From Erysipelotrichaceae bacterium (GTDB taxonomy: Bacteria > Bacillota_I > Bacilli_A > RFN20 > DUOF01): 64,000 bases of DNA. This document shows positions 9,582 through 17,877 of this stretch, piece by piece (position 1 is the first letter of the stretch; each line of letters starts with the position of its first letter). Under the pieces are notes generated by a model, which did no database searches, was not told where the DNA came from, and was given only the letters and a program-made list of their open reading frames with translations. A program made the position numbers and the translations under genes. Where the stretch lies: the NCBI GenBank assembly GCA_015058985.1, contig SVBH01000004.1, positions 1 through 64,000 of the forward strand, written 5' to 3'.

Positions 9582-9610
9582 ATTTTAACTATATTATAAA
9601 TATAATTCAA
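9582..9610 (-). promoter_or_regulatory. sigma-A-type promoter of the suf operon
   Basis: TTGAAT, 17 bases, TAAAAT on the minus strand, just upstream of sufC. No operator or riboswitch is evident. Confidence 0.55.
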
Positions 9611-9611
9611 T

Positions 9612-10124
9612 TTATTTTAACCTAATTTTATCTTTTATCATCCTATCACAAATTATAGCGATAAAGACTTGGAAAGGTAGAATGAGCAACTGCTTAATAT
9701 ATCTAATAGGTAGTAATAAATCAAAATATTTGTTATACATTATTCTTAACCAAATTGTATTTAATACAGCATGGACTAAAAAATCTATTACAAGACAAGC
9801 TATTAAAGTCATAATTAACAACTTTTTACTTGACCACTCTGTCTTGTGATACAAACATATTCCATATATAAATCCTGATAAAGCAGCACTAACTGTAAAA
9901 CCAAAAAAATAGGTTCCAAAAGGAAAAAGCAACGCACCTATTAAATCAATAGAAGCCGCCACAATTGTAGAATATTTCCATCCTAAAACTTCCGCTACAA
10001 TAATAATTGGTACAAAGCTAAAACTTATTTGAACTATTGGAGTGTTAATAGATAAAAATCTTGATAAAATAACACCCAATGCAATAGCAATTCCACAGAA
10101 AGAAATGATCCTAGTTTTATTCAT
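9612..10124 (-). CDS. folT: ECF transporter S component, folate type (FolT-like)
   Basis: A membrane protein of 170 residues with about six hydrophobic segments. The N-terminal ALGVILSRFLSI, the VQISFSFVPIIIVAEVLG segment and the later LPIRYIKQLLILPFQ resemble the folate S-component family. S components bind the vitamin and use a shared EcfA1-EcfA2-EcfT module. That module is in this window at about 49.7-52.2 kb. The AGGTGAT site precedes the ATG. Substrate assignment is by resemblance only. Confidence 0.75.
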   Translation of the reverse strand: MNKTRIISFCGIAIALGVILSRFLSINTPIVQISFSFVPIIIVAEVLGWKYSTIVAASIDLIGALLFPFGTYFFGFTVSAALSGFIYGICLYHKTEWSSKKLLIMTLIACLVIDFLVHAVLNTIWLRIMYNKYFDLLLPIRYIKQLLILPFQVFIAIICDRMIKDKIRLK

Positions 10125-10176
10125 AAATTATCACCTGATAATATTATATATTATTTTAAAAGATAAACAATAAAAA

Positions 10177-10197
10177 AAGAGCACTTTACATGCTCTT
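10177..10197 (-). terminator. terminator after the YjcZ-like genes
   Basis: The minus strand reads AAGAGCA, a seven-base loop, TGCTCTT, then a T run. Confidence 0.8.
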
Positions 10198-10201
10198 CTT
10201 A

Positions 10202-10288
10202 TTAATAATTATAGCCCCATAAACCATAGCCTATGATTGCTAAAAGTATAAATAGAACTAAGATTATTGCAAATGAATTTCCGCACAT
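10202..10288 (-). CDS. YjcZ-like sporulation microprotein
   Basis: A 28-residue protein: short polar start (MCGNSF), then a hydrophobic helix (AIILVLFILLAIIGYG) and an aromatic end (LWGYNY). This is the pattern of YjcZ-family sporulation proteins, which often occur in small clusters in Bacilli. A perfect-looking AAAGGAGGA site lies upstream. The neighbouring 41-residue protein shares the ILVLFILLAIIG core almost exactly. The function is unknown even in model species. Confidence 0.8.
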   Translation of the reverse strand: MCGNSFAIILVLFILLAIIGYGLWGYNY

Positions 10289-10315
10289 ACTAAAGTCCTC
10301 CTTTCAAATCTTATT

Positions 10316-10441
10316 TTAGAACCAAGCAGCACCAATTATTGCTAATAAAATGAATAGAACTAAGATTAATAAGAAACCATTATTTCCATATCCATTTCCT
10401 GCAAATTGTTGGCAACCTGTACCACAAGCACCAGTATTCAT
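10316..10441 (-). CDS. YjcZ-like sporulation microprotein, Gly/Cys-rich N terminus
   Basis: A 41-residue protein. The N-terminal half is rich in Gly, Asn and Cys (TGACGTGCQQ), and the C-terminal half is a hydrophobic helix (FLLILVLFILLAIIGAAW). This fits the YjcZ family. An AAGGAGGA site lies eight bases before the ATG. It is the first gene after a sigma-K-like promoter. The two Cys residues could cross-link in a coat, but that is speculation. Confidence 0.8.
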   Translation of the reverse strand: MNTGACGTGCQQFAGNGYGNNGFLLILVLFILLAIIGAAWF

Positions 10442-10468
10442 ATATTGGATCCTCCTTTGTTTTCAATT

Positions 10469-10496
10469 TATTTTATGCATTTCCTAAACTATGGTT
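10469..10496 (-). promoter_or_regulatory. sigma-K-like promoter of the YjcZ-like pair
   Basis: The minus strand has AACC at -35, 15 bases, then CATAAAATA. This matches the sigma-K pattern mACm / CATAnnnTA, with spacing one base shorter than usual. The predicted leader is about 20 bases and holds the ribosome-binding site. Confidence 0.5.
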
Positions 10497-10592
10497 ACTT
10501 TATTAAATAAAAATGGGCAAATATCATTTAATCTTAATAAATTTTGTCCATAATAACAAAAGGAAAAATCGTATATCAAACTATTTTTATTA

Positions 10593-10621
10593 TTGAAAAT
10601 AATATTGAAATCAGTTAGAAT
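10593..10621 (+). promoter_or_regulatory. sigma-A-type promoter of the lipoprotein pair
   Basis: TTGAAA, 17 bases, TAGAAT. A short leader with AAGGAGGA then leads to the ATG at 10654. Confidence 0.65.
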
Positions 10622-10653
10622 ATACAAATGTAACAATAAGGAGGAAATTTTTA

Positions 10654-12318
10654 ATGAAAAAATCATTGCTTACTTTGGCTGTCGCAACAATGTGTTTAGC
10701 TGGTTGCGGAAAATCTGAAGATGGTATTAAATCAAAAGAATTTGAAGGCCAAGAAGTTATCGCAATGGTAGGAAATACACCAATTCTTGCTGATGATATA
10801 GCTGACCAACTACTATACAACGCAGAAGGTGCTGAATTAATCTATTCAGAGTTAACAAAATTAGTTACTAAGTTAGCTTATCCTGCCAAAGATGATATTA
10901 AAACATCTGCTGAAGTTCAATTATCACAATGGAAAGATGAAGTTAAAACAACAGCTTCTACAAATGGAACAACTTATGATGATGAACTAAAAACTAAATT
11001 AGCAGAAGAGGGAGTGGACTCTCTTAACGAATTGGAGAAAAAATTCCAATACGATCTACAAAGAAAGAAATTAGAGGACCAATATTGGACTGAAAATAAA
11101 GCTTCTTACTATGAAAACTATGCTAAAACAGCATTACCTTATCATGTGTCTCACTTCTTATTAAGCATAGGAGAACCAGGAGCTAATTATTTTTCAGAAA
11201 CATTAACACAATCTGAAGCAAAAAAATTATCTTACTTGTTAGATGATTTAGCAGATCCAAATCAATCATTTGCATCTATCGCTGGAGATAGCGTTAATGG
11301 TTCAGCCGATACAGGAAGTGCAAAAGTTGGTGGAGATTTAGGAATTATGGATATTTATACATCTTTCGTTTCTGAATTCAAATATTCTGTATACATGGCT
11401 GATTACTACTTACATCAATATGAAGAAGGTTTCTTTGAAGCAACACCTGCTATTTATCAAGAAATAGTAAAAACTTTAAAAGATTCTGATTTCTATGCTA
11501 ATGGAGCAAACTATATTCCTTATAGTGTTGCAAAAACATTCAAAGACAACATTGATGGTGTTGATGACAGTAGCAACAGTCAAGTTAAAGACAAAACTTC
11601 AACAAGATTCACTGCTGCTAACATTATTTTCCAAAACTATTTCAATAACCCAGGACTTAACTTCATTGAATACGATACATTACCTGTAGGATTAACAAAA
11701 GGTGTTGACTATGTAGAAGTTAAAGTTGGACCAGGTGCTGGTGAAGTTAAAAATGTTTTAGCAAAAGACGGAAAAGTTGTAATTGTTACTAGAAGTTCTG
11801 GATTAGACAGTAGTTCTGGATTACACTTTATCTTAGTTGAAAAATCACCACTTGAAAGTGATGCTGTAAAATACTATTCAGAAAATGATAATGATGATGA
11901 ATACACTTCATTCATTGAATACTATGGAAAAGATCAAAAGAAAGATAAAGAAAGCACTTTAAAAACAAATGTTAAAACTGCTATTGAATATGGAAGTTCT
12001 AGCACAACTGATTATTTAAATATGGATTTATTCCAAAAATATTATTTAGAAAAAGAAAGTACTATTACAATTGCAGATAAAGTTAAAACTCTTTTAAACA
12101 ACTATTTATCTACTAAAGAAGAAATAGCAAAAGAAACTGCAAATGAAACAGTATTAAATTCAGTTAATCAATATGCATTAAGACTAGATACATTTGATTA
12201 TTACTACACTGATGCTCATTATGTTCCAGTAACATGTATTGATGCTAAAGTAGGTAATGAAAAAGCTTGTATTTGGGACAACAATGCTAAGAAATACGTT
12301 AAAAGGGAGGCTGAATAA
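10654..12318 (+). CDS. PrsA-like foldase lipoprotein (parvulin-type domain)
   Basis: An exported lipoprotein of 554 residues. The signal peptide ends in the lipobox LAGC, with Cys at 18. A SurA/PrsA-like N-terminal region follows (VGNTPILADDIADQLLYN, then a long helical part). A parvulin-like rotamase core is visible from about residue 165: YHVSHFLLSIGEPG, then VGGDLGIMDIYTSFVSEFKY at about 225. The C-terminal half is a long extension of unknown fold. Such proteins help fold secreted proteins outside the membrane. It is followed three bases later by a second lipoprotein, with which it probably forms an operon. Confidence 0.72.
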   Translation: MKKSLLTLAVATMCLAGCGKSEDGIKSKEFEGQEVIAMVGNTPILADDIADQLLYNAEGAELIYSELTKLVTKLAYPAKDDIKTSAEVQLSQWKDEVKTTASTNGTTYDDELKTKLAEEGVDSLNELEKKFQYDLQRKKLEDQYWTENKASYYENYAKTALPYHVSHFLLSIGEPGANYFSETLTQSEAKKLSYLLDDLADPNQSFASIAGDSVNGSADTGSAKVGGDLGIMDIYTSFVSEFKYSVYMADYYLHQYEEGFFEATPAIYQEIVKTLKDSDFYANGANYIPYSVAKTFKDNIDGVDDSSNSQVKDKTSTRFTAANIIFQNYFNNPGLNFIEYDTLPVGLTKGVDYVEVKVGPGAGEVKNVLAKDGKVVIVTRSSGLDSSSGLHFILVEKSPLESDAVKYYSENDNDDEYTSFIEYYGKDQKKDKESTLKTNVKTAIEYGSSSTTDYLNMDLFQKYYLEKESTITIADKVKTLLNNYLSTKEEIAKETANETVLNSVNQYALRLDTFDYYYTDAHYVPVTCIDAKVGNEKACIWDNNAKKYVKREAE

Positions 12319-12321
12319 TTT

Positions 12322-13845
12322 ATGAAAAAATTTAACAAAATTTGTGCTTTCCTTCTAACTGCAACACTTCTTGTTGGATGTGGAAAAGAAAAAGACAAAA
12401 CTGTTTCAGCATTACCAAGCAATGGTTCTACAAGCGTTGCTACTTCTGGAAAAGAAAAAACAGGTACATTTGAAAAATTGTACCAAACACTATATTCTGA
12501 CAGTAAAGTAATGGATCATATTTTTGATGAAATTGCTAAGCAAGAATTATTAAAAGGTATGGAACAAACAGAATTAGATGCAATTATCGCTGAAAGAAGA
12601 CAAGAAACTTTAGAAGATTTTGCTGAAAAAGATGAATATAAAGATACAAGTTTAACAAATGGAGTTATTTCTCTATTCAACGAAAAACTTTTAGTTAGAG
12701 AATTAAGATTATCTGGATTAAACATTCCTTGTGCAAACAATGAATATGGACCAGAAATCAATGCTGATTACACTTATAAAGAAGGAAAAGTATTTAAATG
12801 TGATTACACTGAATACTTTGAAAAGAAAGTTGATTCAGCTATTCTTCAACACTTACTAATTGAAAAATACATTAGAGAAGTAAAACCTAACACCTTAGAT
12901 AAAAATGAAACTGTTAAAGTTAAATACTTAGCTATTCCTTCTGCTGATTACGAATATTTAGCAGAAAAAGATCCACTTGTTTCATATGTTGAATTAGAAG
13001 CTGGAGTTACTCCTGCAATCGGACATTATGTTAAAACTGGTGAAAATACTTATGTTGAAATAACTGCAAGTAACTCTACTGAATATTTAGGTACAGGAAC
13101 TTACACATATTACACAAAAGTTGAAACTCCTCAATATGAAAAAGCAACTGCAAGAACAAAACAATTTATGATTGATGCAGTTAAAGCTCTAGTCGAAGGA
13201 AAAACTTTAGAAGAAATCGAAGAAACTTGGGAAGCAAATAAAAAAGAAGTTGAACAATTCACTTACGAAAAAGCATGTCCATTTGACGCTGATAAAGTTA
13301 ACAAAAATTATGACCACGCAAATGCAGAAAACGCATGTAGTGAATATACTAATAAAGGTTCATATCCTGATTATGTAGGCTATGCATTAAAACTTCATAA
13401 TATTGAGAAAGCTGAATATGTATTAGAAGAAGTAATTGATTCTTCTTCATCAATCTTAAATGCTGATATCGTTACAAGTTTATTTGCTGATAACACTGAA
13501 GAAAGATTACATACTTTAGTTGAAGGAAGTAATACTAAATACTTAGTTTCTTCATCAGTTGCAACAGGAAAAACATTCTCTGCAAATGATATCATCATTA
13601 GTGATTCTACTAACAGTAAATATTATATTATCCAAGTTGAATTAATTAATTCTGAATTAGATGGCGAAGTGGCTGCTGAAGCTGCACTAAAAGATGAAGG
13701 AATCTACTATTTAGCAGATACAAATTCTTCAATCATCTCTGCTGCATTAGAATTTTATTTAACTCAATATGATATCACAGTTCATGATGAAGCATTCTAT
13801 GATTATTTAGATGTAACTTATCCAAAAATTGAATTTGATTACTAA
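12322..13845 (+). CDS. lipoprotein, SurA/PrsA-like, paired with the preceding gene
   Basis: A 507-residue lipoprotein with signal peptide and lipobox LVGC (Cys about residue 20). The remainder is mostly helical and acidic, with a segment ILQHLLIEKYIREVKP and a following KVKYLAIPS strand, which recall SurA-type chaperones. A clear parvulin core is not visible. Several Cys residues (for example in DYTEY and CPFD contexts) could form disulfides after export. It shares layout with the upstream lipoprotein, so the pair may be old paralogues. It ends at a strong terminator. Confidence 0.6.
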   Translation: MKKFNKICAFLLTATLLVGCGKEKDKTVSALPSNGSTSVATSGKEKTGTFEKLYQTLYSDSKVMDHIFDEIAKQELLKGMEQTELDAIIAERRQETLEDFAEKDEYKDTSLTNGVISLFNEKLLVRELRLSGLNIPCANNEYGPEINADYTYKEGKVFKCDYTEYFEKKVDSAILQHLLIEKYIREVKPNTLDKNETVKVKYLAIPSADYEYLAEKDPLVSYVELEAGVTPAIGHYVKTGENTYVEITASNSTEYLGTGTYTYYTKVETPQYEKATARTKQFMIDAVKALVEGKTLEEIEETWEANKKEVEQFTYEKACPFDADKVNKNYDHANAENACSEYTNKGSYPDYVGYALKLHNIEKAEYVLEEVIDSSSSILNADIVTSLFADNTEERLHTLVEGSNTKYLVSSSVATGKTFSANDIIISDSTNSKYYIIQVELINSELDGEVAAEAALKDEGIYYLADTNSSIISAALEFYLTQYDITVHDEAFYDYLDVTYPKIEFDY

Positions 13846-13846
13846 T

Positions 13847-13878
13847 AAAAAAGGAAGATTAACTTCCTTTTTTATTTT
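13847..13878 (+). terminator. terminator of the lipoprotein pair
   Basis: AAAAAAGGAAG, a four-base loop, CTTCCTTTTTT, then T-rich sequence. Confidence 0.85.
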
Positions 13879-13894
13879 GGATTTATTCAACAAA

Positions 13895-13915
13895 AAAAGG
13901 CACATTGTGCCTTTT
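13895..13915 (-). terminator. terminator of the 70-residue membrane protein gene
   Basis: Stem AAAAGGCACA/TGTGCCTTTT with T runs on both sides. It touches the stop codon of the minus-strand gene and can act in both directions. Confidence 0.75.
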
Positions 13916-14126
13916 ATTTTTTTATTCCTAATAATTCTTTATACATTAAAACGCAAATTGTATAAATTGTACTAACTACTAACCATCTTCTAGATTTATC
14001 AAATAAAATAAAATCAATAGGTTTTCCAAATTTGTTAATCAATAATGTTGTTGCAAATAAAACCATAGCAGCTAATCCAATTCCTAAAAATACATAGTAT
14101 GCAACATTTTTATTTCCTTTTTTCAT
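13914..14126 (-). CDS. small membrane protein, unknown
   Basis: A 70-residue protein with two hydrophobic stretches (about residues 9-28 and 49-63) separated by a basic loop. An AGAGGAA site lies before the ATG. It may share a transcript with the unknown gene upstream. I do not recognise a family. Confidence 0.65.
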   Translation of the reverse strand: MKKGNKNVAYYVFLGIGLAAMVLFATTLLINKFGKPIDFILFDKSRRWLVVSTIYTICVLMYKELLGIKK

Positions 14127-14193
14127 AATATTCCTCTTTTCTTACTCTCACATTCTATCAAAATAATAATTAGTTTTCAACCTTTGCTTCTTT

Positions 14194-14958
14194 TTAGTTT
14201 TCCCCAGAAGTATCCATTTTCAAAAGACTAATACTTGCTTGATAATCTTTTTGCCAATTCTTCTCTTTCTCACTTATTAAAGAATCCATTGATTCATACA
14301 AGTTAGTAATGAAATCTACAATATCAGTATCTTTATTATCAACAGCAAACATAGAAATTACACTCTCAACCTTTTCTAAAATTAACTTAAGTTCTTCATC
14401 CTCAGTTTTAACTCTATCTTTGAAAAAATAATACAAACTTACAAGAGATATATATTGCTTATCATTATTAGTTACCAAAGATACATTTTTTTGCTGTAAT
14501 AAATTAACCAACAAGATATAGCTATAAAGAATAATAAAATATTCATGACTTGATTTAGACAACTCTATGATTTCTTTATTAAGATTTTCAAAAACATTAA
14601 TGTTATAATCTAAAATATCATAAACAACGTAATAATTACCAATTAATTGTTCTAATAATTCAACATTATCTTGATCAAAACGAGAAATATTATCATCTTC
14701 TACTTTTAGATACTTACAATCCACAAAAATATCTCTATACATATTGTAAAGATTATTGTAAATGTTTTGACCGGCTTCCTTATTAGCTCTAAGCATATCA
14801 ACAAAAGGTCCCTCTCTTAAAGATTCTTCCAGTAATGATTTTCTCAAATAAAATATATGAGGTTGGTAAGAAACATTAAGAAGAGCATACTCAGCACTAT
14901 CTCTAATAGCAAGTAACATTTGATACATCTTCATAATAACATGATTTTCAATATTCAT
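14194..14958 (-). CDS. conserved helical cytosolic protein, unknown
   Basis: A 254-residue protein with no signal peptide or membrane segment. It is predicted largely helical, acidic, rich in Tyr, Asn and Leu. No catalytic motif was recognised. A GGTGAT site lies upstream of the ATG. The composition matches its neighbours, so there is no sign of recent transfer. Confidence 0.65.
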   Translation of the reverse strand: MNIENHVIMKMYQMLLAIRDSAEYALLNVSYQPHIFYLRKSLLEESLREGPFVDMLRANKEAGQNIYNNLYNMYRDIFVDCKYLKVEDDNISRFDQDNVELLEQLIGNYYVVYDILDYNINVFENLNKEIIELSKSSHEYFIILYSYILLVNLLQQKNVSLVTNNDKQYISLVSLYYFFKDRVKTEDEELKLILEKVESVISMFAVDNKDTDIVDFITNLYESMDSLISEKEKNWQKDYQASISLLKMDTSGEN

Positions 14959-14993
14959 TCTCTATCACCAAAAGGAATTATATCATATTTTAC

Positions 14994-15782
14994 TCAATAT
15001 AAATAGTTTTCTATTTCCATAAACTCATCAATTATATTTTTTGCTTTAGCTTGAACCTCTTTTTCTGCATAAGAGAAACTAATCGAATTATTAAATAATT
15101 CGAACATTGATAAATCATTGTAACTATCTCCAATTACTAAAACTTCATTTTTATCGATGCCTAAATTATTAATTAGATTTAACACAGCATTTCCCTTATT
15201 ACATCCTAAAGGGCTTATTTCTATTCCTTCTTTGTAAAAATAAAATGTTGCTTCTTTAACAAGATCAAGTATTTCTTCCTTAAAAATAATCAAATCATCG
15301 TGTTTTTGAAAATAAATTAATACTTTACATATTTCTATATTAAGATTTTTTTTAAAATTAATTTTGCTCAATTTATTAACATATTTTTTTCTCCTTTTTT
15401 TCAAAAAAGAAGACATATAAAAAAAGAATTTATTTTTGAAAGAATATAAAACTCCATCTTTGCCTGATACAATCATAATATAAGGTTTATTAAACTTTTT
15501 CAGTCTCTTTTTTAAAACATCAATTAGTCTATCATCAATAGTTCCTAACAAATGATTAAAACCATTTAAACTTCCATTTAAGGATAAATCATAGCATTTA
15601 AAACCTAATTTATTACTTACATAATCACAATAAATAGGTCCTCTCCCTGTTACAACAGCAACTATTCCATTTTTATTGTGAAAACGTTGTAAAACTTTTA
15701 TATTTTCTTTCTCAATTAATTCTTTTTTATTTTCTTTTGTAAATAAAGTTCCATCTAAATCAGTGGCTATTAATTTGATCAT
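14994..15782 (-). CDS. HAD-superfamily phosphatase (Cof type)
   Basis: A 262-residue HAD hydrolase with the nucleophile motif DLDGTLF at residues 8-14, a TGRG motif II near 45, a Lys before SPLGCNKGNA, and motif IV GDSYNDLSMF near 220. This is the Cof/YwpJ subfamily (class IIB cap), which removes phosphate from sugar phosphates or cofactors. The substrate is not evident. It overlaps the end of the NUDIX gene by 23 bases, so the two are likely co-translated. Confidence 0.88.
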   Translation of the reverse strand: MIKLIATDLDGTLFTKENKKELIEKENIKVLQRFHNKNGIVAVVTGRGPIYCDYVSNKLGFKCYDLSLNGSLNGFNHLLGTIDDRLIDVLKKRLKKFNKPYIMIVSGKDGVLYSFKNKFFFYMSSFLKKRRKKYVNKLSKINFKKNLNIEICKVLIYFQKHDDLIIFKEEILDLVKEATFYFYKEGIEISPLGCNKGNAVLNLINNLGIDKNEVLVIGDSYNDLSMFELFNNSISFSYAEKEVQAKAKNIIDEFMEIENYLY

Positions 15783-16194
15783 TTATTACCCTTTCAACAT
15801 ATTTTTTCAAATCTTTCTCACATTTCGCAGGCATAAAAGTTTCTTTCTTTACTAAATTCAAAGGTAATCTATCAGGTATATGTAAATTATTAGGATTTTC
15901 TTCCTCGTATTCTTCACCTGAACCCTTTCCTAATTTTCCTCCTACAATGCGACATAAAAATAGATAATGGTAATTACCATATTCACTTTCATCATATTCA
16001 CCAAATGGCTTAATTATTTCTACTTTTAAACTTAATTCTTCTTCTACTTCTCTAATTACAGCTTGTTCAGGAGTTTCATTTTCTTCAATTCCTCCACCAG
16101 GAATGGAATAATAAACTCCCCATTTCTTTGTAATTCTTTTTAATAAGTAAATATATCCATCTTCTATTATAATTGCTCTTGCAGTTCTTCTCAT
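15760..16194 (-). CDS. NUDIX hydrolase
   Basis: A 144-residue NUDIX enzyme that hydrolyses a nucleoside diphosphate linked to another group. The NUDIX box runs from GGGIEENETPEQAV into REVEEEL, with all acidic metal ligands present; the usual Gly near its end is Ser. A strand pattern RAIIIEDGYIYLLKR precedes it. The start overlaps the NrtR-like stop (TAATG) and its 3' end overlaps the HAD gene. The substrate is unknown. Confidence 0.9.
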   Translation of the reverse strand: MRRTARAIIIEDGYIYLLKRITKKWGVYYSIPGGGIEENETPEQAVIREVEEELSLKVEIIKPFGEYDESEYGNYHYLFLCRIVGGKLGKGSGEEYEEENPNNLHIPDRLPLNLVKKETFMPAKCEKDLKKYVERVINDQINSH

Positions 16195-16829
16195 TAAAAT
16201 ATCTCCATCTCTCTATATTCTAAAGGTAAAAATTTATACATTAATCCAGGACGATGTCCTTTTACGATTTCTTTTTCACCTGTTGTTTTTATTAAACCTA
16301 AAGACAAAAATTTTCTTCTAAAGTTTCTTCTATCAAATTTAACGTTTAATAAGGTTTCATAAACACTTTGTAGTTGGGGTAAAGTAAATTTGTCTGGCAA
16401 CAAAATAGAAGCTATATTGGTCTTTAAAAGTCTCGTTTTCATAACCTCAATAGCTTTATCAAGAATTTCTTTATGATCATAGGCTAAAAGAGGTAAATCA
16501 TCTAAATCAAACCATACAAATTCATCACTAATAAGTTGGGCAGATTTTACGATAGTTAAATAAGAAATACCTACCATTCTTTTCGTAGCAAAACGATATG
16601 GATCAGTAAAAGTATAAAATTGTTCCATAGATTCATACATTAAATTACCACACATTTGCAAAGTTTTTTCGACACCTACTGAAGCAGTTTCATTATTACA
16701 AAGTTCTCTAGATAAAAGTTTATAATTTCCTTTAAGATAATTCTTAGCTAATAAAATTTTTACTTTCTTATCAATTATTGTAAAAACTACCACAATAGTT
16801 TCAATTCCTTGATTTTCATAACAATTCAT
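16194..16829 (-). CDS. NrtR-like NUDIX-related transcriptional regulator
   Basis: A 211-residue protein with an N-terminal NUDIX-like domain (about 1-130) and a C-terminal winged helix. The latter is visible as FTLPQLQSVYETLLN, then RRNFRRKFLSLGLI and the GHRPGLMYKF wing, which matches the NrtR family. The NUDIX box is degenerate: the REUxEE core is absent, so the domain should bind a ligand rather than cleave it. NrtR proteins sense ADP-ribose-type compounds and often control NAD genes. None is adjacent here; the neighbours are a NUDIX enzyme, a HAD phosphatase and pyrophosphatase. Confidence 0.82.
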   Translation of the reverse strand: MNCYENQGIETIVVVFTIIDKKVKILLAKNYLKGNYKLLSRELCNNETASVGVEKTLQMCGNLMYESMEQFYTFTDPYRFATKRMVGISYLTIVKSAQLISDEFVWFDLDDLPLLAYDHKEILDKAIEVMKTRLLKTNIASILLPDKFTLPQLQSVYETLLNVKFDRRNFRRKFLSLGLIKTTGEKEIVKGHRPGLMYKFLPLEYREMEIF

Positions 16830-16880
16830 AAAATCACCATTTATAATATAACATCTTTTATAATTTTAAGATATAAAAAA

Positions 16881-16896
16881 AATGACTCTCGTCATT
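16881..16896 (-). terminator. terminator of ppa
   Basis: The minus strand reads AATGAC, GAGA loop, GTCATT, then a T run. The ppa TGA stop lies within the stem. Confidence 0.8.
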
Positions 16897-17422
16897 TTTT
16901 AAATTCCATTTCATATTTTTCTAAAGATCTTTCAATGATTGCTTGAGCAGACTCTCTACCCTCATACCCTAAAATCACAGTATGTTTACCTTCAAGCGCC
17001 TTATAACTTTCAAAGAAATTAGCTATTTCATCTAATAAATGAGTAGGTAAATCATTAATGTCTCTAAAGTAATTCATTTGCAAGTCCTTAGCAGCAACAG
17101 CGATAATCTTTTCATCACCTTCACCACCATCATTCATTCTTAAAACTCCCAAAGTTGTAGCTTCTACCAAAGATAAAGGTAAAATAGGTTCTTGGCAAAT
17201 CAAGACAACATCTAAAGGGTCTCCATCATCACCTAATGTTTTAGGAATAAATCCATAATTTTCAGGATAGATCATTGAAGTAGATAAAACTCTATCTAGT
17301 TTTAATAAACCTGATTCCTTATCTAATTCATATTTATTTTTACTTCCTTTGCTAATTTCTATTACTGCAAGGAATTTATCTCCTGCAATTCTTTTTTTAT
17401 CTATATCATGCCATACGTTCAT
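16892..17422 (-). CDS. ppa: inorganic pyrophosphatase, family I
   Basis: A 176-residue soluble PPase that hydrolyses pyrophosphate and drives biosynthetic reactions. Family I landmarks are YELDKESGLLKLDRV, MIYPENYGFIPKT and the metal-binding DGDPLDV. The product ends normally at a TGA codon, direct evidence that TGA is a stop here. A GGAGGGG site lies before the ATG. Family I is less usual than family II in Bacilli. Confidence 0.96.
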   Translation of the reverse strand: MNVWHDIDKKRIAGDKFLAVIEISKGSKNKYELDKESGLLKLDRVLSTSMIYPENYGFIPKTLGDDGDPLDVVLICQEPILPLSLVEATTLGVLRMNDGGEGDEKIIAVAAKDLQMNYFRDINDLPTHLLDEIANFFESYKALEGKHTVILGYEGRESAQAIIERSLEKYEMEFKK

Positions 17423-17525
17423 AAAAGCCCCTCCATCACAATTATTTTAACAAGAACAAAATAAAATACAATATATTTTAAAAAAACAATCAACAATGAT
17501 ATAATTAAAAAAAGGAGAATTTAAG

Positions 17526-17849
17526 ATGAAAAGATGTAAAATATGTGGTTATGTAACTTACAATGAAGATGATGACTTTTGCCTAAAATGTGGGGCAAAA
17601 AAAGAAATGCTAATAGATTTAGCCGAGGAAGAAATTGCAAAATTAGAAAGAGCAGACGCCACCAACGACTGCTTAGTAAGACTTATGCAACTAGCAGACC
17701 AAATGCTAGAGACTGCCGCAGAAGGAGCAGAAGAAAAACTAGATCCTGCTTGTGAAAGAGTTTTTGCAATCACCATAGCGCAAGCATTATCTATTAAGGA
17801 ACTTGCAAGAGCAGAAATAGCAAGTCATGTAAAAAAAGATAAATTTTAA
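17526..17849 (+). CDS. zinc-ribbon protein with helical C-terminal domain
   Basis: A 107-residue protein. The N terminus is a rubredoxin-like ribbon, CKICGY at residue 4 and CLKCGA near 19. The C-terminal 75 residues are predicted as two long helices rich in Ala and Glu (LMQLADQMLETAAEGAEE), with Cys at 49 and 76. It may be related to rubrerythrin-like proteins, but the ferritin-like metal ligands are not evident. A TATAAT at 17500-17505 and a strong AAAGGAGAA site precede it. Confidence 0.7.
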   Translation: MKRCKICGYVTYNEDDDFCLKCGAKKEMLIDLAEEEIAKLERADATNDCLVRLMQLADQMLETAAEGAEEKLDPACERVFAITIAQALSIKELARAEIASHVKKDKF

Positions 17850-17877
17850 AAAAGCATTCAAATGAATGCCTTTTTTA
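17850..17877 (+). terminator. terminator after zinc-ribbon gene
   Basis: Stem GCATTC/GAATGC flanked by A and T runs. It can serve both convergent genes. Confidence 0.8.

Noticed and set aside
10484..10666. Open frame of 60 codons on the minus strand
   Set aside because: It has no ribosome-binding site, crosses the sigma-K-like element and the start of the lipoprotein gene, and has AT-rich composition expected by chance.
16892..16894. Possible TGA-as-tryptophan code
   Set aside because: ppa ends at TGA exactly where the family ends, inside its terminator; tryptophan positions in other genes use TGG.
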